64,000 bases of DNA. It comes from Cristatella mucedo. Its lineage: Eukaryota; Bryozoa; Phylactolaemata; Cristatellidae. This document shows positions 34,380-46,850 of this stretch, piece by piece; the stretch's first letter is position 1, and every line of letters starts with the position of its first letter. A model generated the notes under the pieces. It ran no database searches, was not told the origin of the DNA, and worked only from the letters and a program-made list of their open reading frames with translations. The stretch spans positions 4,624,501 through 4,688,500 of the forward strand of contig WPIO01000021.1 of the NCBI GenBank assembly GCA_009760855.2. Reading direction: 5' to 3'. The position numbers were made by a program, and so were the translations under genes.

Positions 34380-34601
34380 ATGGCTATCTACGACAGGCCG
34401 AACCCAGCCTTTATGAATTCTTTCCAGGCAAACATGCACCACATTGAGAAGACCACCAACATGCAGATTCTCGACCTCATCTATGTGAATCGACGATACA
34501 GAAACCTCATAGAGAAAACTCTAGATCAAGAAAGAAGTAGTCAGGTAAATAAATTACTTGCTGCTAAGTCCTTACTCTGCTTAAGGCACAGAAAAAGATA
34601 A
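34380..34601 (+). CDS. Hypothetical short ORF, doubtful
   Basis: A 73-codon ATG-started frame (MAIYDRPNPAFMNSFQANMH; later NRRYRNLIEKTLDQERSSQ) with protein-like composition and a possible donor after its residue 57 (agtcag|gtaaat). An in-frame stop lies two codons before the ATG. No family recognised. It follows directly after a LINE truncation point and could be random or part of an unknown repeat. Confidence 0.15.
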   Translation: MAIYDRPNPAFMNSFQANMHHIEKTTNMQILDLIYVNRRYRNLIEKTLDQERSSQVNKLLAAKSLLCLRHRKR

Positions 34602-35024
34602 GCGATTGCGTGCATGTGCTTAAGCAAAGTAAGGGACACGTCTCTTTAAATGATATTCAAAGATTTTTGCCAGTAAGATGGCAAGAGTCGATTAAATGTC
34701 AGGATTGATCAATAGGAATCACAGGAAGAAAGGGGGTGTTGATGCAATGAGGGTTCATCAGCAGCACTTTTGTCTGATAGTACAGCAAAAGAATGCAATC
34801 TGCTCCACAAAGACAGCAAACCGAAAACATTAGGTAATAGGAAGAAGTGGAGGAGCTATTTTGATTCTTCCTTGCTTGGACTCATAACTATAGTGAAACA
34901 TCCATAACCATGCTACATTAGCCAAGATTTCTGGAACAGATGTGTTGCCCTAGGCTTAATTCGTCAATTACTCATACGTAGGCACTCTTGCTGATATTTT
35001 TTTTAAATAGTTCATATGTAAAGT
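34602..35024. other. No recognised element
   Basis: AT-rich sequence between a doubtful ORF and a SINE. Confidence 0.35.
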
Positions 35025-35185
35025 GTTAGCCTCAGGGTCTTTAGAAAAAGGGAAAGATGCGTGCACTTTACGACCCTGGTTTGAGTCTAGCAGCAAGCTG
35101 TTTTTGTTGCTGCTGTAAACAGGATGATAGCCATTACGGCTCATTTGCTGCTGCATAAATGAGGCAGCTTAATCAGCAGACCTTT
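35025..35185 (+). mobile_element. Degraded SINE-1 copy, plus
   Basis: Head with acgaccctggtttgagtc (weak B box), body with aacaggatgatagccattac, and tail with aatgaggcagcttaatcagc. Diverged. Confidence 0.6.
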
Positions 35186-35211
35186 ACCTCTGTGGGTCCA
35201 CAACCCAGCCA

Positions 35212-37455
35212 TGTAATGTAATGTATCTTCGTCTGTAACTTCACAAAGCCACAAAGACTACGTGGGTGTTACACAGGAGTGTTTTATATAGCACACTCAC
35301 ATCCGAAGCAGCTTCCTGTACGCATTTAATAGCCAACAAACTTCGTCTCACACAACAAAGGGAAAGTGGGAAGCATAGCAGAGTCAGGAGAGCAGTTGAG
35401 GTAGCGAGTAGCATGGAAGTAGCAGCTCAGGATCACTGGAAAGGATGTGCCATAATCGGCAGCAGGAGAGTAGTTGTCGTTGCATAAGAGTCGTTGAAGT
35501 TCCATAGCCTAGGACCTGCAGAGCTATAGCTTCTGTTGCCAACTGTCTTTAAGCTAAGGAATGAAACAGCTAATTTATTATCCATACAGGAGCTGAGGCA
35601 CGAGGAGGCTGAAACTGGTGTAGCAGTTCAGCTAGATATGGAGAAGCCAAGCCATGGCAGGCCTTATGGGTCAGCATAAGAACTTTACTATGTATCTGTT
35701 GATCAACCAGCAGCCATCCTAGCTCTTTTAGCAGAGGAGACACATGGTCAAACCTGCAGGATTTGCCAACTAGCCGTGCAGCCATATTCATAGCCAGCTG
35801 CTGTGGCCTAGTGGCTTTTTTCGGTAGCCCAACCAAAAGGAAATTACAGTAATATAGCCGAGACCGAACTGAGGAGCTCGTTAAAGTTTTTGCAAGCCAC
35901 CGTGGAAGAAAGTTCCTAATCTTAGATAGGGATCGGACGTGATGGCTAACTGTGGAAGCAGTCTTCTTAACGAAGCTTTCAAAATTTAGGCTGCTGTCGA
36001 AGACGACACCAAAATTCCGAGCACACAGTGATCGTCGCACAACAGCATCACCTATTAGAAGAGCAAAGCGTAGTTGAGCCATGCATAGGGTGTCCTATGA
36101 GCAGTAAGTTCAGTTTTATCATCGTTTAGTTTGAGGAAATTTTCTGACTTTCAGGATTGAATGTCGGCAAGGCAAGCCTTCAGTTTATCAGCTGCTGCAG
36201 GAGATTCTGACGGTTTAAATGACAAATAGTGCTGTGTATCGTCACCATAAGAGTGACATCATGATCAATGAGCTCGAATCACTTTTCCCAGAGGTTAAGT
36301 ATAAATAGAGAACAGCAAAAGACCGAGGATGGACCCTTGGGGGACTCCACAGGTGACTGGTCTGGTAGATGAGACCTGAGCCATAGACGACAAGGTTTGA
36401 ACACGATCGGACAAGTACAATTTAAACCACGCCAGTGTCTCGTCTGCCAGACCGATCGTTGTTCTCAATCGTTTAAGTAGGACATTGTGATCAATGGTGT
36501 CGAAGGCAGCTGATAGATCTAAGCAGCGCTAAGGCATTCCCATTGACATTCCCATCATCGTTGCTGCATAAGATGCTATTGGTTACACGGAGGAGAGCAG
36601 TTTCAATGGAGTGCTGCCGCCTGAACCCCAAATACAAATTTTCTGACATTTCATTCTTTTCAATGCCTGCTACCAGCTGCTTAACGACAATCTTTCAAGA
36701 ATCTTTGAAAAAAGAAATAAGGGAAACTGGGAGCTAATTTGCAAGGACCTCTGTATCTAATCCAGGCTTTATAAGTATCGGTCTAACGATAGCCCATTTG
36801 AAGGACTTGAGTACAACCCCCTTTTTCCAGAGAAGCATTACAAATCTCGGTTCTGGCTGTGCTAAATTGGTCTGCCAGTGAAGACCACAGAGACGATGGT
36901 ATATGGTCTTCACGAGACCTTATAAGGTAACTACATCGCAAGCAGAAACCTAGGAAAATCTTTTGAGAAAAGTCACATGTTGCGATTCAGCAACTGCTTT
37001 AGACGGAAGGGGCTTTATGGAAGCACAAATGTGCACAATTTTTAAGTAAAGAAGGCTGAAAACGTTTCTGCCGAGCTGCTTATATCTGGGGAATGAGACC
37101 TCTCAGTATTGGCCAAAAAATTGTTTACCGTCTTATAAATCTGTTTTGGGCCTGACTGAGAGGACATAAGTTTTCGAGTGAAAAAAGATGCCCTGGCTTA
37201 TTTAAGCTTCCGGGTGTAGACTCGAAAGAAGTCTTTGAAATTGACTAGATCTTCATCAGACCCAATTCTTAAAATGGCGTTCAAGCATGGACTTACCGCG
37301 GCCTATCTTCTGAAGTTTTTTTGTAAATTGAAAGGAGTATCCACGACTCGATACACGGACATAATGTATGGGAGCATGCTTGTCAAGAGCACTCCTAAGT
37401 GTCACCATCAACCAGTGACAACAGCAGCCTCATCATTCAGCAATAATTTACTCGG
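35212..37455 (-). mobile_element. LINE family B copy, longest in window, minus
   Basis: ATGTA-type tail at 35212-35226, then on the minus strand the C-terminal domain and RT of family B in several frames (a 170-codon piece at 36082-35570: ARNFGVVFDSSLNFESFVKK, RSRLYYCNFLLVGLP). Beyond the RT it continues into the endonuclease-RT linker: near 37190-37050 SFFTRKLMSSQSGPKQIYK and ETFSAFFT, and near 37420-37280 LRSALDKHAPIHY followed by KSMLERHFKNW. These match the usual 'LDKHAP' and 'FSSFFT' linker landmarks of L2/CR1-type ORF2. Heavily mutated and inactive. Confidence 0.85.
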
Positions 37456-37997
37456 CACGACATCATGAAGCAGGTTTGGCATTATTTATGGAAAATTATA
37501 CTTCAGTGGTTGAGGAAAGCGCCTAGTCCTTTCGAGGCTAAGCACATGGAGAGTGGCTGAATGCATTTCGTCTGCAGTCAGGCAAGTTACTAGTTCTTTT
37601 GAATTGGTCACTCTGGAAGTTGTAGGTTCAATTCCAGAATGCGCCCCTTCTTTTTATCCCTATTGCTACTCTCTCTCCCCCTCTTTTTCTCTCTCTCTTT
37701 CTCTATATATTCCCTGAAATGAAGTCGGGGCGTGATTGGGAGGTGATCCCCCCAGAGGTTGTCACCGACTCCATGCAAGCTGTAGCTCACTGGGTATCAC
37801 CAGCTCGGTGAATGGGCATCACCACCTCGCTAAAGTCCTCCTCCAGATCCCAAGGTGACTCTCACCCCCCCCCCGAGCCAGGAGATGACTTTTACTGTAG
37901 TACACCGATAAATGACACGAACGATTTCTGCACACTACATATTAATTGCTTCGTATGAATAACAAGATTGCTCATAGGACGCGGCATTTAGTAGATC
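37456..37997. other. Unassigned, with a tRNA-like B box
   Basis: Near 37620-37640 the phrase gtaggttcaattccag fits a pol III B box (GGTTCAATTCC) and may be the head of another SINE. It is followed by a pyrimidine-rich stretch (ctctctcccc) and a C run near 37866. Confidence 0.35.
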
Positions 37998-38205
37998 TGC
38001 CGTGATTGCCCAGGAGAGACGGTAATTACTCTTCACGAGCAAGGTGTCGTGCGGTTCGAATCCTGAAGAAAGCGATCCTTTATTGTCAAACTGAAAGTGA
38101 TGATAACTGATAATTGATAATCGAGCGATGGTAGGTGATGATGGTCGTTAAGGCCCTTCTGCCTCTACACAAATGAGCCTGTTAAATCAGCTACTAATAT
38201 TTTGT
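37998..38205 (+). mobile_element. SINE-1 copy, plus
   Basis: Head (gccgtgattgcccaggagag), perfect B box (GGTTCGAATCC), body (gcgatcctttattgtcaaac) and tail (cctgttaaatcagctacta). About 30 extra bases of a TGATAA-like repeat lie in the body. Confidence 0.83.
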
Positions 38206-40084
38206 AATGACCCATCTCACACACCACGGCATACAGCCTGCCAAGCTCTTGCCTCAACTCTTACTGCAGCCGGCAAAGCAGCTCTTCACGAGTTGTAGCA
38301 GAGACAGACTCAGACCTCTGCTTAATCATTAAAGTACACTTTTCGGTGGTTGGACAACACCACAATGCAAACAAACAGCTTCGACCAGTCACTGTCATAT
38401 CTTTTGAGGTTTCTATAACTCTGGAGCTTTCAGCTTCCAAGCAAACTGGCATGTCGGGCAGATATCGAGACACGTTCGACAGCCCGGTTAGCGGCACGTG
38501 TCTTGTGGACTAAGCCATGCCTGAGGCCAGCTAAGCATGAATGCACTAGTGCCGGGGGGGGGGGGGTGCCTCGGTGAGGGCCACCACATACATGACACAC
38601 CACATACATGACATACCACATATATGTACCAGTACCACATACCACACACATACACCCGGAGCACAGAACAACAGAAGGGAGGCTATGTAAGGCCCCTGGA
38701 GGGGGGTTGGGTGCCCGGCTGCAGTCGTGCATAGCAGCTAGCAGTCACGAGCTCCTACCCAGAGCCGGAGGAATCAATTACGTCTACACAAATAAGCCTC
38801 AAGACCAACAGCCATAGAGGAAGACCCACAGGCATACAGATCAAGCCCTTTGGGTGGGTCACCTGCTCGGTCTTCTAATCATAAATGGATCCCTCCCCTG
38901 TACACAGCACGAAAGCCGAAGTGATACAGCTCCAATAGACATAACGATCTCAACGATGAATGTCAAAACAATCTGGTGCAAACAAAATAAATCACAAACA
39001 CCCTCTCTTTGGTGTGCACACTTAGCTGACTAAACCTGCCACAGGCATGCATTTTTAGGTCTGATACCCAGCTTAACAAGTAGCACATCAGTCAGCAGCA
39101 CCATTACTCAACTCTCGGACGATATATGGCCAAATCATCAGGCAGATTGCATTATGATAAAAACCCAAAGGGTCATCTAAGGGCTGAATAGAAGGAATAC
39201 TATGTTGCATTGTCATGGGTTAGGGTTTGAACCCGTGGCGTCCACAACTAGAGGCAGTCACACCATCTACCGTATCGACTAATGCCGCTTGGGATTTTGG
39301 GTTCTAACAAATACAAACAAACGCAAGCACGAGCACACAAAGAAGCACGCAGTTGCACTAGCAATCATCAAGTGCACGAAATACAGACAAAATTGACTCT
39401 CATCTTCTTAATGGCCTTCTGTCCACTGCTTTGGGCTAGCAGCAGGCCAGCCGAACGGCAGTAGATCTTGACAGAGTTACAAATTCAACTCAACAGCTAT
39501 CAAACGAGCACTTACAACCTTTAGATTAATAAGGGGACGTGTCCTTTCATCAGTATCTTTGATTACAGCATCGTTTTCAAAATTCGCAAGAAAAGTTCAC
39601 GGCATTGCTAAAAACAATTGGAAAGCATTCCCTATTTGGCTGCCGGCAGTGCTAGCCAGCTTACAATGGTCCTTTGCACAATAAATTATTTCTTATCTCT
39701 CTCCACGTAATGCCCACTGTAAGCTTTCGGGCCATTACATATAGCGCGTAAGTGAGCTACTGCTGCTATGCAAGATGTACTAGCGCGGCCACAAGTTAAA
39801 GGGAGCAGCTACACATACATGAAAGGCGCCGATTCACGGCTAAACTTTCCTTACTGCTTTAACGATGCTTAATTTTGCATGGGCATGCATTCGGAGTCGT
39901 AGCTAAAAATGTTGTTAATTCAGTGCTTAACGATTAAATGACCTAAGGTTCTCATAAGAGGTAGTTCTACATCAACTTTTAACCCCTTCATGCATGCGAT
40001 TCGGAATATGTGCCACTATCTCAGACATTGGTGAGTAACGATTTCTCATCAGCAGTGATGAGAGGATTCAAACGAGAGAGATCC
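38206..40084. other. Intergenic, little recognised
   Basis: A run of 13 G lies at 38553-38566, followed by ACATACATGACA-type short repeats. Near 39215-39290, on the minus strand, a GGTTCAAACCC B box with GATGGTGTGAC upstream suggests an old tRNA-derived element. No exon seen. Confidence 0.35.
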
Positions 40085-40760
40085 ATAGATGGTAATACAT
40101 AGTAATCGACCTTACCCTTTGCTCCAGAGCGTATATGCAATTATCAGTGGGTCCAGGTTATGGCTGAAACTTGGCCATGGCAAAACAGCTAGCAGACAGA
40201 TGATCCGAATCGCATGGCATCGTGTCTGGATTATTCTCCTGCTGCCAGATAGAATCCAGCCATTGCTAGGCCATCTCGTTCTGAACGGTGACACTTTGCA
40301 AGGTTTGCAATATTTTTTCGGCTTCATAATACCGTCAATGTGATATATAGCTCTAATTCTGCAGAATGTGAGCGATAGGCCAGCACCAGCTCTCCTCCAT
40401 AGCAGTACTTTTCCATAAACCAAAAGCCAAGTAGCTTCCGGCAAGCTTTCCGTTAATATGCTGCCTCACATTCACTCACTCGTAGAGATTTTGATCTTTG
40501 ATTCATCAGTCATCTGACGATCTTAGCAGAAAGCTCAGCAGTGAGTTAACCCCCAGAGTTTTGACCAGTCGAGTGACATCGAGCCAGCCACTCCTCGCTG
40601 TGTTGATCAAAATCGAGGCACAGCCTATCAGATAAAATCGCAAAAATGCGCCTAAACACGAAACATTAGGGGGGAATTCAATCTGAAAATTAATTACCCT
40701 GCATATAATCGTAAAGCTGTACAAAGGCTCAGCCTAAATGACTCACCTGACCGACAGACC
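40085..40760 (-). pseudogene. Second decayed Tc1/mariner-type transposase
   Basis: Minus-strand frames recall the Tc1 catalytic core in order. DESKIKIS ('DESKF') is near 40490, then KVLLWRRAGAG ('VMVWG'), IYHIDGIMKPKKYC near 40350, PSNGWILSG ('PRGWIFQQD') near 40270, and VLPWPSFSHNLDPLI ('WPSQSPDLNPIE') near 40170. The Asp of the QQD motif and other catalytic residues are lost and there are frameshifts. This is a different lineage from the copy at 5866-6830, as the spacing and wording differ. Confidence 0.72.
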
Positions 40761-41536
40761 ATCGCTAAGACTGACTGTCCTCTTCATCTGTAACCCTTCC
40801 ACGGAGAGATAGTCTCAACAGCATTCACATACGTATATAAGTAAGTTGCTGATCAAACGCATGCTCATCACTATTTCATAATTCAATGCGTATTGAATTT
40901 TCAATTTCAATTATGATAATGCATGCTTTAGCTACATAAGCAAACTAGTAAGTTGTCTCCTTTCTTCGGTGTAACACTCATCATAGCTGTCTAGTCGTGG
41001 TAGCACAATAGATACCACTAAGGGCGTCGGCGACTTGTGACTATGGGATGGACTCACTCATTCACTCATTCAAAATAATTATATAGGCTGACATATATCG
41101 TGCCCCCTAGAGTTCCAGCCCTTGCTAGGACTCCCTAACGATCCTCATCTAATGCATATAATCAACCCAATTACATCATTTCGAGCAGGAGATGGCTGCG
41201 GTTTGTTGTGAGAAGTTAATGGCTTTGACTTGCTGTGAGTAGTTGACACAGTTTGCTTTCAGCTAACTGTGGCTAGTCTAGTCCCTTACCTAAACAGTAC
41301 ATGCTTGTTGCCACACCTGCTGCATATGACCTTCATTCGTCTCCTCCCACTAGAGCGCTTCCACTAGCCCCGCAATTCATGATGCTTTCTCAAGCCGAAG
41401 TGATCACAAGCTCTAGTAGCAGTATCGAACCAATGCAACCACCAGGCAGCAGCATGAAGCGGCGGACACACAGTCACGAAGGCCAGCCTCCTCCCAGTGC
41501 ATTAGTGCACACAGCCACCAGCCAAGTGATTGCTAA
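40761..41536. other. No recognised element
   Basis: AT-rich sequence with a possible tRNA-like head near 41000 (gtcgtggtagcacaatagat) without a good B box. Confidence 0.3.
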
Positions 41537-41560
41537 CTCTCTGTCTGTCTGTCTCTGTCT

Positions 41561-41608
<48 letters not shown>

Positions 41609-41671
41609 TCTGTCTGTCTGTCTATCTCTGTCAGTCTGTCTGTCTCACTATCTCTGTGTGTGTGTGTGTGT

Positions 41672-41751
<80 letters not shown>

Positions 41752-41754
41752 CTA

Positions 41755-41816
<62 letters not shown>
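41537..41816. repeat. 280-bp (CT)n tract with TGTC and (TG)n interruptions
   Basis: Pyrimidine-rich on the plus strand, so opposite in orientation to the GA tract at 30853. Contains a (TG)9-10 block near 41655. Ser-Leu frames over it are repeat translations. Confidence 0.97.
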
Positions 41817-41819
<3 letters not shown>

Positions 41820-42315
41820 CTCCAATGGCACATACATCAGTTGTCTGAGGTGAATGTTGAAGCAACAGGTATTTTTAGCCAAGCTGCCAAATAAACACGG
41901 TGATATCAAGAGTTAAAGCTGTAGTTACCATGCCAAGTGCATACAGACGAACGGATTGTACACTCCTGTTGGGTGAACGTTGGCGTCAATGACATCCTAG
42001 CAACGATCGTCCTAGCATGGAACCAGGATCTAAGAGCAGCATCATGTAGCACGAAGCCTATCAACCTAGCCGGAGAATGAACAAACTCACCTCAGATTTT
42101 TGCAAGTGTATATGGGATATGGATAGGCTTTGATACTAATTTCCGAGTTGCAGTGTACAAGCCTATCGTGCAGGACAAAAGATGGAATCGGCTTGTCATC
42201 TGTAAGAAAATGCAAACGCTTGATTAGGTCGATTTTATCGACAGATCCCGAGACTCAGATCAACAGCTTTTCTAACTGTGTATAATAGCTGGCATTACTT
42301 CTGCATAGGATTACT
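41817..42315. other. No recognised element
   Basis: Unique-looking sequence up to the LINE tail. Confidence 0.35.
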
Positions 42316-42757
42316 TAATAATAATAATAATAATAATAATGCACTTGATAAAGCGCCCTCAGAGAACTCAATCTCTTTCTAGGTGCTTTGCATTTGCTGC
42401 AAAGGGAAACGCGATATCATGCTTGATAAACAACATGAATAACAAGGTTAGGGGTAACATGCACAAGGTCAGCATGCAATTGTGGTTAGCGGCAGCATGC
42501 ACAGTGTCAGCACGCATAAGCACATAAAGGACGAATCACAGGGACCCACTAAATACTGTCATAAATAGGTGTGTTTTTACGTTCTTTTTAAATGTGGTCA
42601 ACTCAGGGGATGTTCTGACGCAAGTCGGGAGTGAGTTTCAGGCATTGGGAGCATACGAACTAAATGCACGTTCTCCAAAGGATTTGAGGTTTGTACGAGG
42701 TATTGGTAAACTGTTCGACTCTGAAAAGCAGGTGGTACGATGCTTGGCCTGGTGGGG
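42316..42757 (-). mobile_element. LINE family A 3' end, minus
   Basis: (TAA)n tail (42316-42340), hairpin and 3' region. It ends abruptly at gatgcttggcctggtgg followed by a G run and a purine tract. Similar in age to the copy at 33479. Confidence 0.88.
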
Positions 42758-42845
42758 GGGGGAGTAGAAAGAAAGAAAAAAGAAAGAAAAAAAAGTAAGA
42801 AAAAAAGAAATAAACGGTAAAAGAAAAAGAAAAGAAAGAAAGCAG
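42758..42845. repeat. Polypurine tract at the LINE truncation point
   Basis: G8 followed by about 80 bases of A/G-rich sequence (agaaagaaagaaaaaagaaa). It directly adjoins the broken 5' end of the LINE. Confidence 0.9.
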
Positions 42846-44967
42846 CGATGAAGAGCACAAAACACCACACACCTATTCTGTGCTAGAGGGCGTGACGAGT
42901 GACTAAATGCAGTTTTGCCCATACGTGCGACACAGTGTCACAAGTGATGCAGGCTCCCAACTACTCGCAGCATCCCAGCTGCTGCACAAAAGAAGGCATA
43001 CCTTCCCTATGTATAAGTAGACATTGCCAGCTGAATCGAAAACACGAGAGAACACGAAGCAACACGTGCACACCCAATTTCGACCAATTCAGTTGCCAAA
43101 ACAAACATATTGATCTCTGCGGATGAACTGTAGTAACGTTTCTGTCTATTACTCATGAACCACTGTCTACAGGACTAAATCTTATTTGTGTACTACCAAG
43201 TACAAGCTACATTTACGATGAGAAATTTGGCTTATAAAAGCGTAAAGGCTTATGACATGTCGTAGAGCTACAGCAATTTGCCACCAACAAAAACTGCAGA
43301 GCAGCCTGCGTGGAAACCTGGACCAGCTAGAGCAGCAGAGCTAGAGCCTGGAGCAGCCAAGACTACTCTCACGACACGACAGAATTGGCTTGTTCAATCT
43401 CTTGCTGTTAGCGTCAGCATCAGTGACCCGGACCTACCATAAGTATACACCACAGTCAGGCTGAGTCATATAGTGCCCAACCCGGTTGAACGTACCCCAG
43501 CTGCCACGGTGGTAGCAGATATAAGGTGGCTACAGCAGCCCCCAGAGATGAATGGCAGCACGAGCCTGGCGGGCCACTTCCAAAGTCAAGACTTCAGGGA
43601 TATCCACCTTAGAAAAACTGGCTGCTCCAGGAAGAATGCACTCAGCACAAAAGCAGTCAGGCTAATAACATCGAAAATAAGGGCCAATATAAAGAAAAGT
43701 CGTGTATTTGCATTTACCTATGATGGCTACCGGCTTAGCACATTCGCTGCTACAGGAGCACTACTAGGCAGTGCGTGCTGATTGCCGAGCCTCGGCCATG
43801 TAAAACACCAGTCCAGAGATTGGCTACATGACCAACAACTGAAAATGAGCCTCAGCGAGTCGCATTTTCGGCTCTCACAAGGGGCCTAGAAGCAGTCAGT
43901 TGGCATGAGATGATGATCGCTATGACGATGACGATGATGACAAAGACCAGAAGCCCAAATTACTTAAAGGGCACCCAATTCCAGGAAGAAGAAGCACTAA
44001 GGCTATCGGACTACAGCTTGGGCAATTCGTGCAGATGATACCAACTAGCTACCACTGCTAGGTGGTTCCATACAGCTGACACGGCAACCAATCAGACCTT
44101 TTCTGGAATAGGAAATAAAACGGCAGCTTCTGCATCAGACTGTTGCTTCACAGCTCATTTCTACCGAGACTCGTCAAGTACATCACTGAGACAGAGGCTG
44201 CTACCTGAGGATACACCAGTGAGTCACAGCAGCCATCGGTCAACAAATGCACCCCCCACCACCACACCCATGTCTGATCCCCCTTTTGGGCCCTCAAAGG
44301 GCAAAGGCAGACTCCACTGCTTGCTGACAAGCTATCTCTCATGATACAGTGGGTGCGCAAGCTAAACATGTCAACTCACTGGTCGGGGGGGAGAGAAGTT
44401 ACTTTGGAAAGAGAACACGGGGTAGCTCTGGCTGGCAGATGGCTGGGCATGCCATCACGGAGCTGCGAAGCAGTAGCCGTGGCAAGAGCCGGCACATACA
44501 GCCACCGATGCTGCCAAACAACCTCGGACGTGCTGACAGCTGATAGCCGAGTCGGCATGCAAAGGTATGCGAATTCCCAGTACTATTTAAAATCCTTCAC
44601 CGAGTAACTCAGCCGGGCAGTATATCACACTGGGCCCGAGTGGACACACACATATAACCGAAGCAGAGCTGATGACAACAGATCCATCATTACCCTTACC
44701 AGCAGGCAATGTATGAACATGCTGTTCCTGAATATAAGGGGGCACTATGCTACTTTTCAGCCGCAAAGATCGCATCGCCACACATTTACTGTACTTGGGG
44801 ATCACCTTTGTCACGAAGAGGACAGGCCCAGGCAAGCTGCACACCAAGTGGCTGCACATTAAATGTTGCTGCACCGGAGGATGCACTGTAAATGAACAAG
44901 GGCAACGGGTGCGACTGAATTCCATGCTTGTCATTCTTTTGATGAAGCTTTAGTGCAGTCCCCAGCT
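42846..44967. other. Intergenic, nothing recognised
   Basis: Several 60-115 codon frames overlap on both strands without domains or paired splice sites. A short GATGAC-rich stretch lies near 43910. Confidence 0.35.
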
Positions 44968-44968
44968 G

Positions 44969-45002
<34 letters not shown>

Positions 45003-45007
45003 GAGAG
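44968..45007. repeat. (GA)n microsatellite
   Basis: Forty bases of GA with one GGGA interruption. Confidence 0.95.
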
Positions 45008-45351
45008 CATGCAGTGACCAAGCAGTATACACAAACAGAGAAGCCAGGGGTGGCTACCTTGGTGCCAGAGATTCATAAGAGGCTTCAGCAGCAATGACCC
45101 CTGGTTTCACGATGGAGAACTCTAGATGATCGAGCTGGACGTGGCTGATCGGGGGGGGGGAGGGGTAGCACAAATTCACAGAATCCAGAGATAGGAATTC
45201 ATAAGCTCTAAAAACTGCAACCCGAATAAGCAGCTAAAGTACCTGACAGCTACAGCAAGATAGGCATATTTTTCTGCACCACCTGCCACGCATACAGCAA
45301 CGTTCTGCGCAGACTCATGATAAAAGTGAGCTAGACGACTGTATTCTATAA
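45008..45351. other. No recognised element
   Basis: Unique-looking sequence with a G run near 45150. Confidence 0.35.
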
Positions 45352-45530
45352 TACAATCGACTTCGCATATAAGATTATCGGATATATATGAATACTCTGC
45401 TTATAAGAATAACAGTTCTGCATCCCAGATTTTTATCCGATATTGATCTCACTCCGAATATGGGAATACTCTGCATATAAGAATGCCTACATGCCGGCCC
45501 GATATTATTCTTATAAGCAGGGTCAACGTA
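45352..45530. mobile_element. Pogo/Tigger-like MITE (non-autonomous DNA transposon)
   Basis: The left end (tacaatcgacttcgcatata) and the right end read in reverse (tacgttgaccctgcttataa) form imperfect terminal inverted repeats of about 27 bases, both with TA at the border. TTGACCC-type ends flanked by TA are typical of the pogo/Tigger branch of Tc1/mariner. The interior repeats atactctgc-tataagaat twice. No coding capacity, so it would need a transposase in trans. Confidence 0.6.
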
Positions 45531-46850
45531 GTATCTATCGGTCCCATCTCAGTGGCAAATTTCAGACAGTAGATGACATCTAACGGTCATTCACTAAGCC
45601 CTTCAAGTATGAGGTGCCACAGGGATCCATTTCAGGTCCACCCTAATTAACAATATATTCTATTACCAATATAGTATCTTGAGGATGTAATCGCCAAACA
45701 TAATCGACTCGTTTTCATACAGATGGAACACGTGTGTTGTTTTTTGTTATATCTCCCTACCTTCCAGCAAGTCAAACCCTCTTGTCTTCCTTGCAGGTTG
45801 TACGGTTGACATTCACTTTTGGATGGCATCAAACTTTCTTAAATTAATTTACGATAAAAACCAACTTGACAGTTATGGGGAACGTAACACCACTGAGAAA
45901 CTTGTATACCTAAATCTATATCTACACGGTCCAACTTTCGTATGTTCACTTTCTCCAAAATCTTCTGCTATTCATAATGCTCTTTTATGATTTTAGCCAC
46001 ATGCCTTAGATGGTCTTGATAGCTCGATGAATGGTCCTACAAGAGTTGGACCATGTAAATGCAGCCTAGCCCTCAGAATGGCTTTGGCAAGGAAATCTCC
46101 AGTAGCCTTTGCACGGTATCTGGGTAACCTTTTCAAAAAATTACTATTCGCTATAGATGATCCCATCAGCTTCCCAGCCTAGTCTGCCTGCTTTCATCCA
46201 TTAAAGACTGCAAAAACTTGAAATTACTTTGTTAAGGAGACCACAGCCAAGCTGGTCCGTCCATTTCTGACATCTCGGTTTGACTCTTCAAACTTATTAC
46301 TCCTAGGTCTTCCTTCCTAAGCAATCGGAAGCTTACAGTTGATGCAAAACTCTTCAGCTAGGCTTCTCGGTCATGAACATTTCAATTGCCACATTAAAAT
46401 GCCTGTTAACAACCCGAATCGGTTCCCCATCAAGCAGCATTTCGACTTCAAAGTTTTTTCAATCACCCTTTGCTTCCTTCATTTTCTAGCTCTGTCCTAC
46501 CTCTCTGTAATACTGTAAAAACCCATCGTATCACCTTCTGACTCTAGTCGTTTTCACGACGCCTACAACGAATCTCAAATCCTTTAATGTGAGTGCCTTA
46601 TGTTGACTATGCTCACAAAACCAGAGACTCACTCCTGACTTATATGCACACCAAAAGGTCCCCTGATTTAACTAAATTTTAAAAGAAGCTAAGAAATTAA
46701 CTGTTCACAGCACTCCGTTGGTAACAATTGTCTATTGCATGATTATAGTGCAAGTTATCACTAACCACTTCTGATGTTTTCTTCTTATCAAATGTAAATT
46801 ACCTCGATGGGTATTCTGCTCTCCTAGGGTGATTCATTTTTTATATGCAA
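45531..46850 (+). mobile_element. Old LINE family A copy, plus
   Basis: Starts directly after the MITE at ggtcccatctcagtgg (equivalent to 'RSYLSGR') and runs through a gaggtgccacagggatcc 'VPQGS' region. The C-terminal block follows (near 46320-46430), then a degraded 3' end (aaatgtaaattacctcgatg). Many indels. Confidence 0.78.

Noticed and set aside
39215-39290. tRNA gene on the minus strand
   Set aside because: A B box (GGTTCAAACCC) is present, but I could not fold a proper acceptor stem. An old SINE head is more likely.
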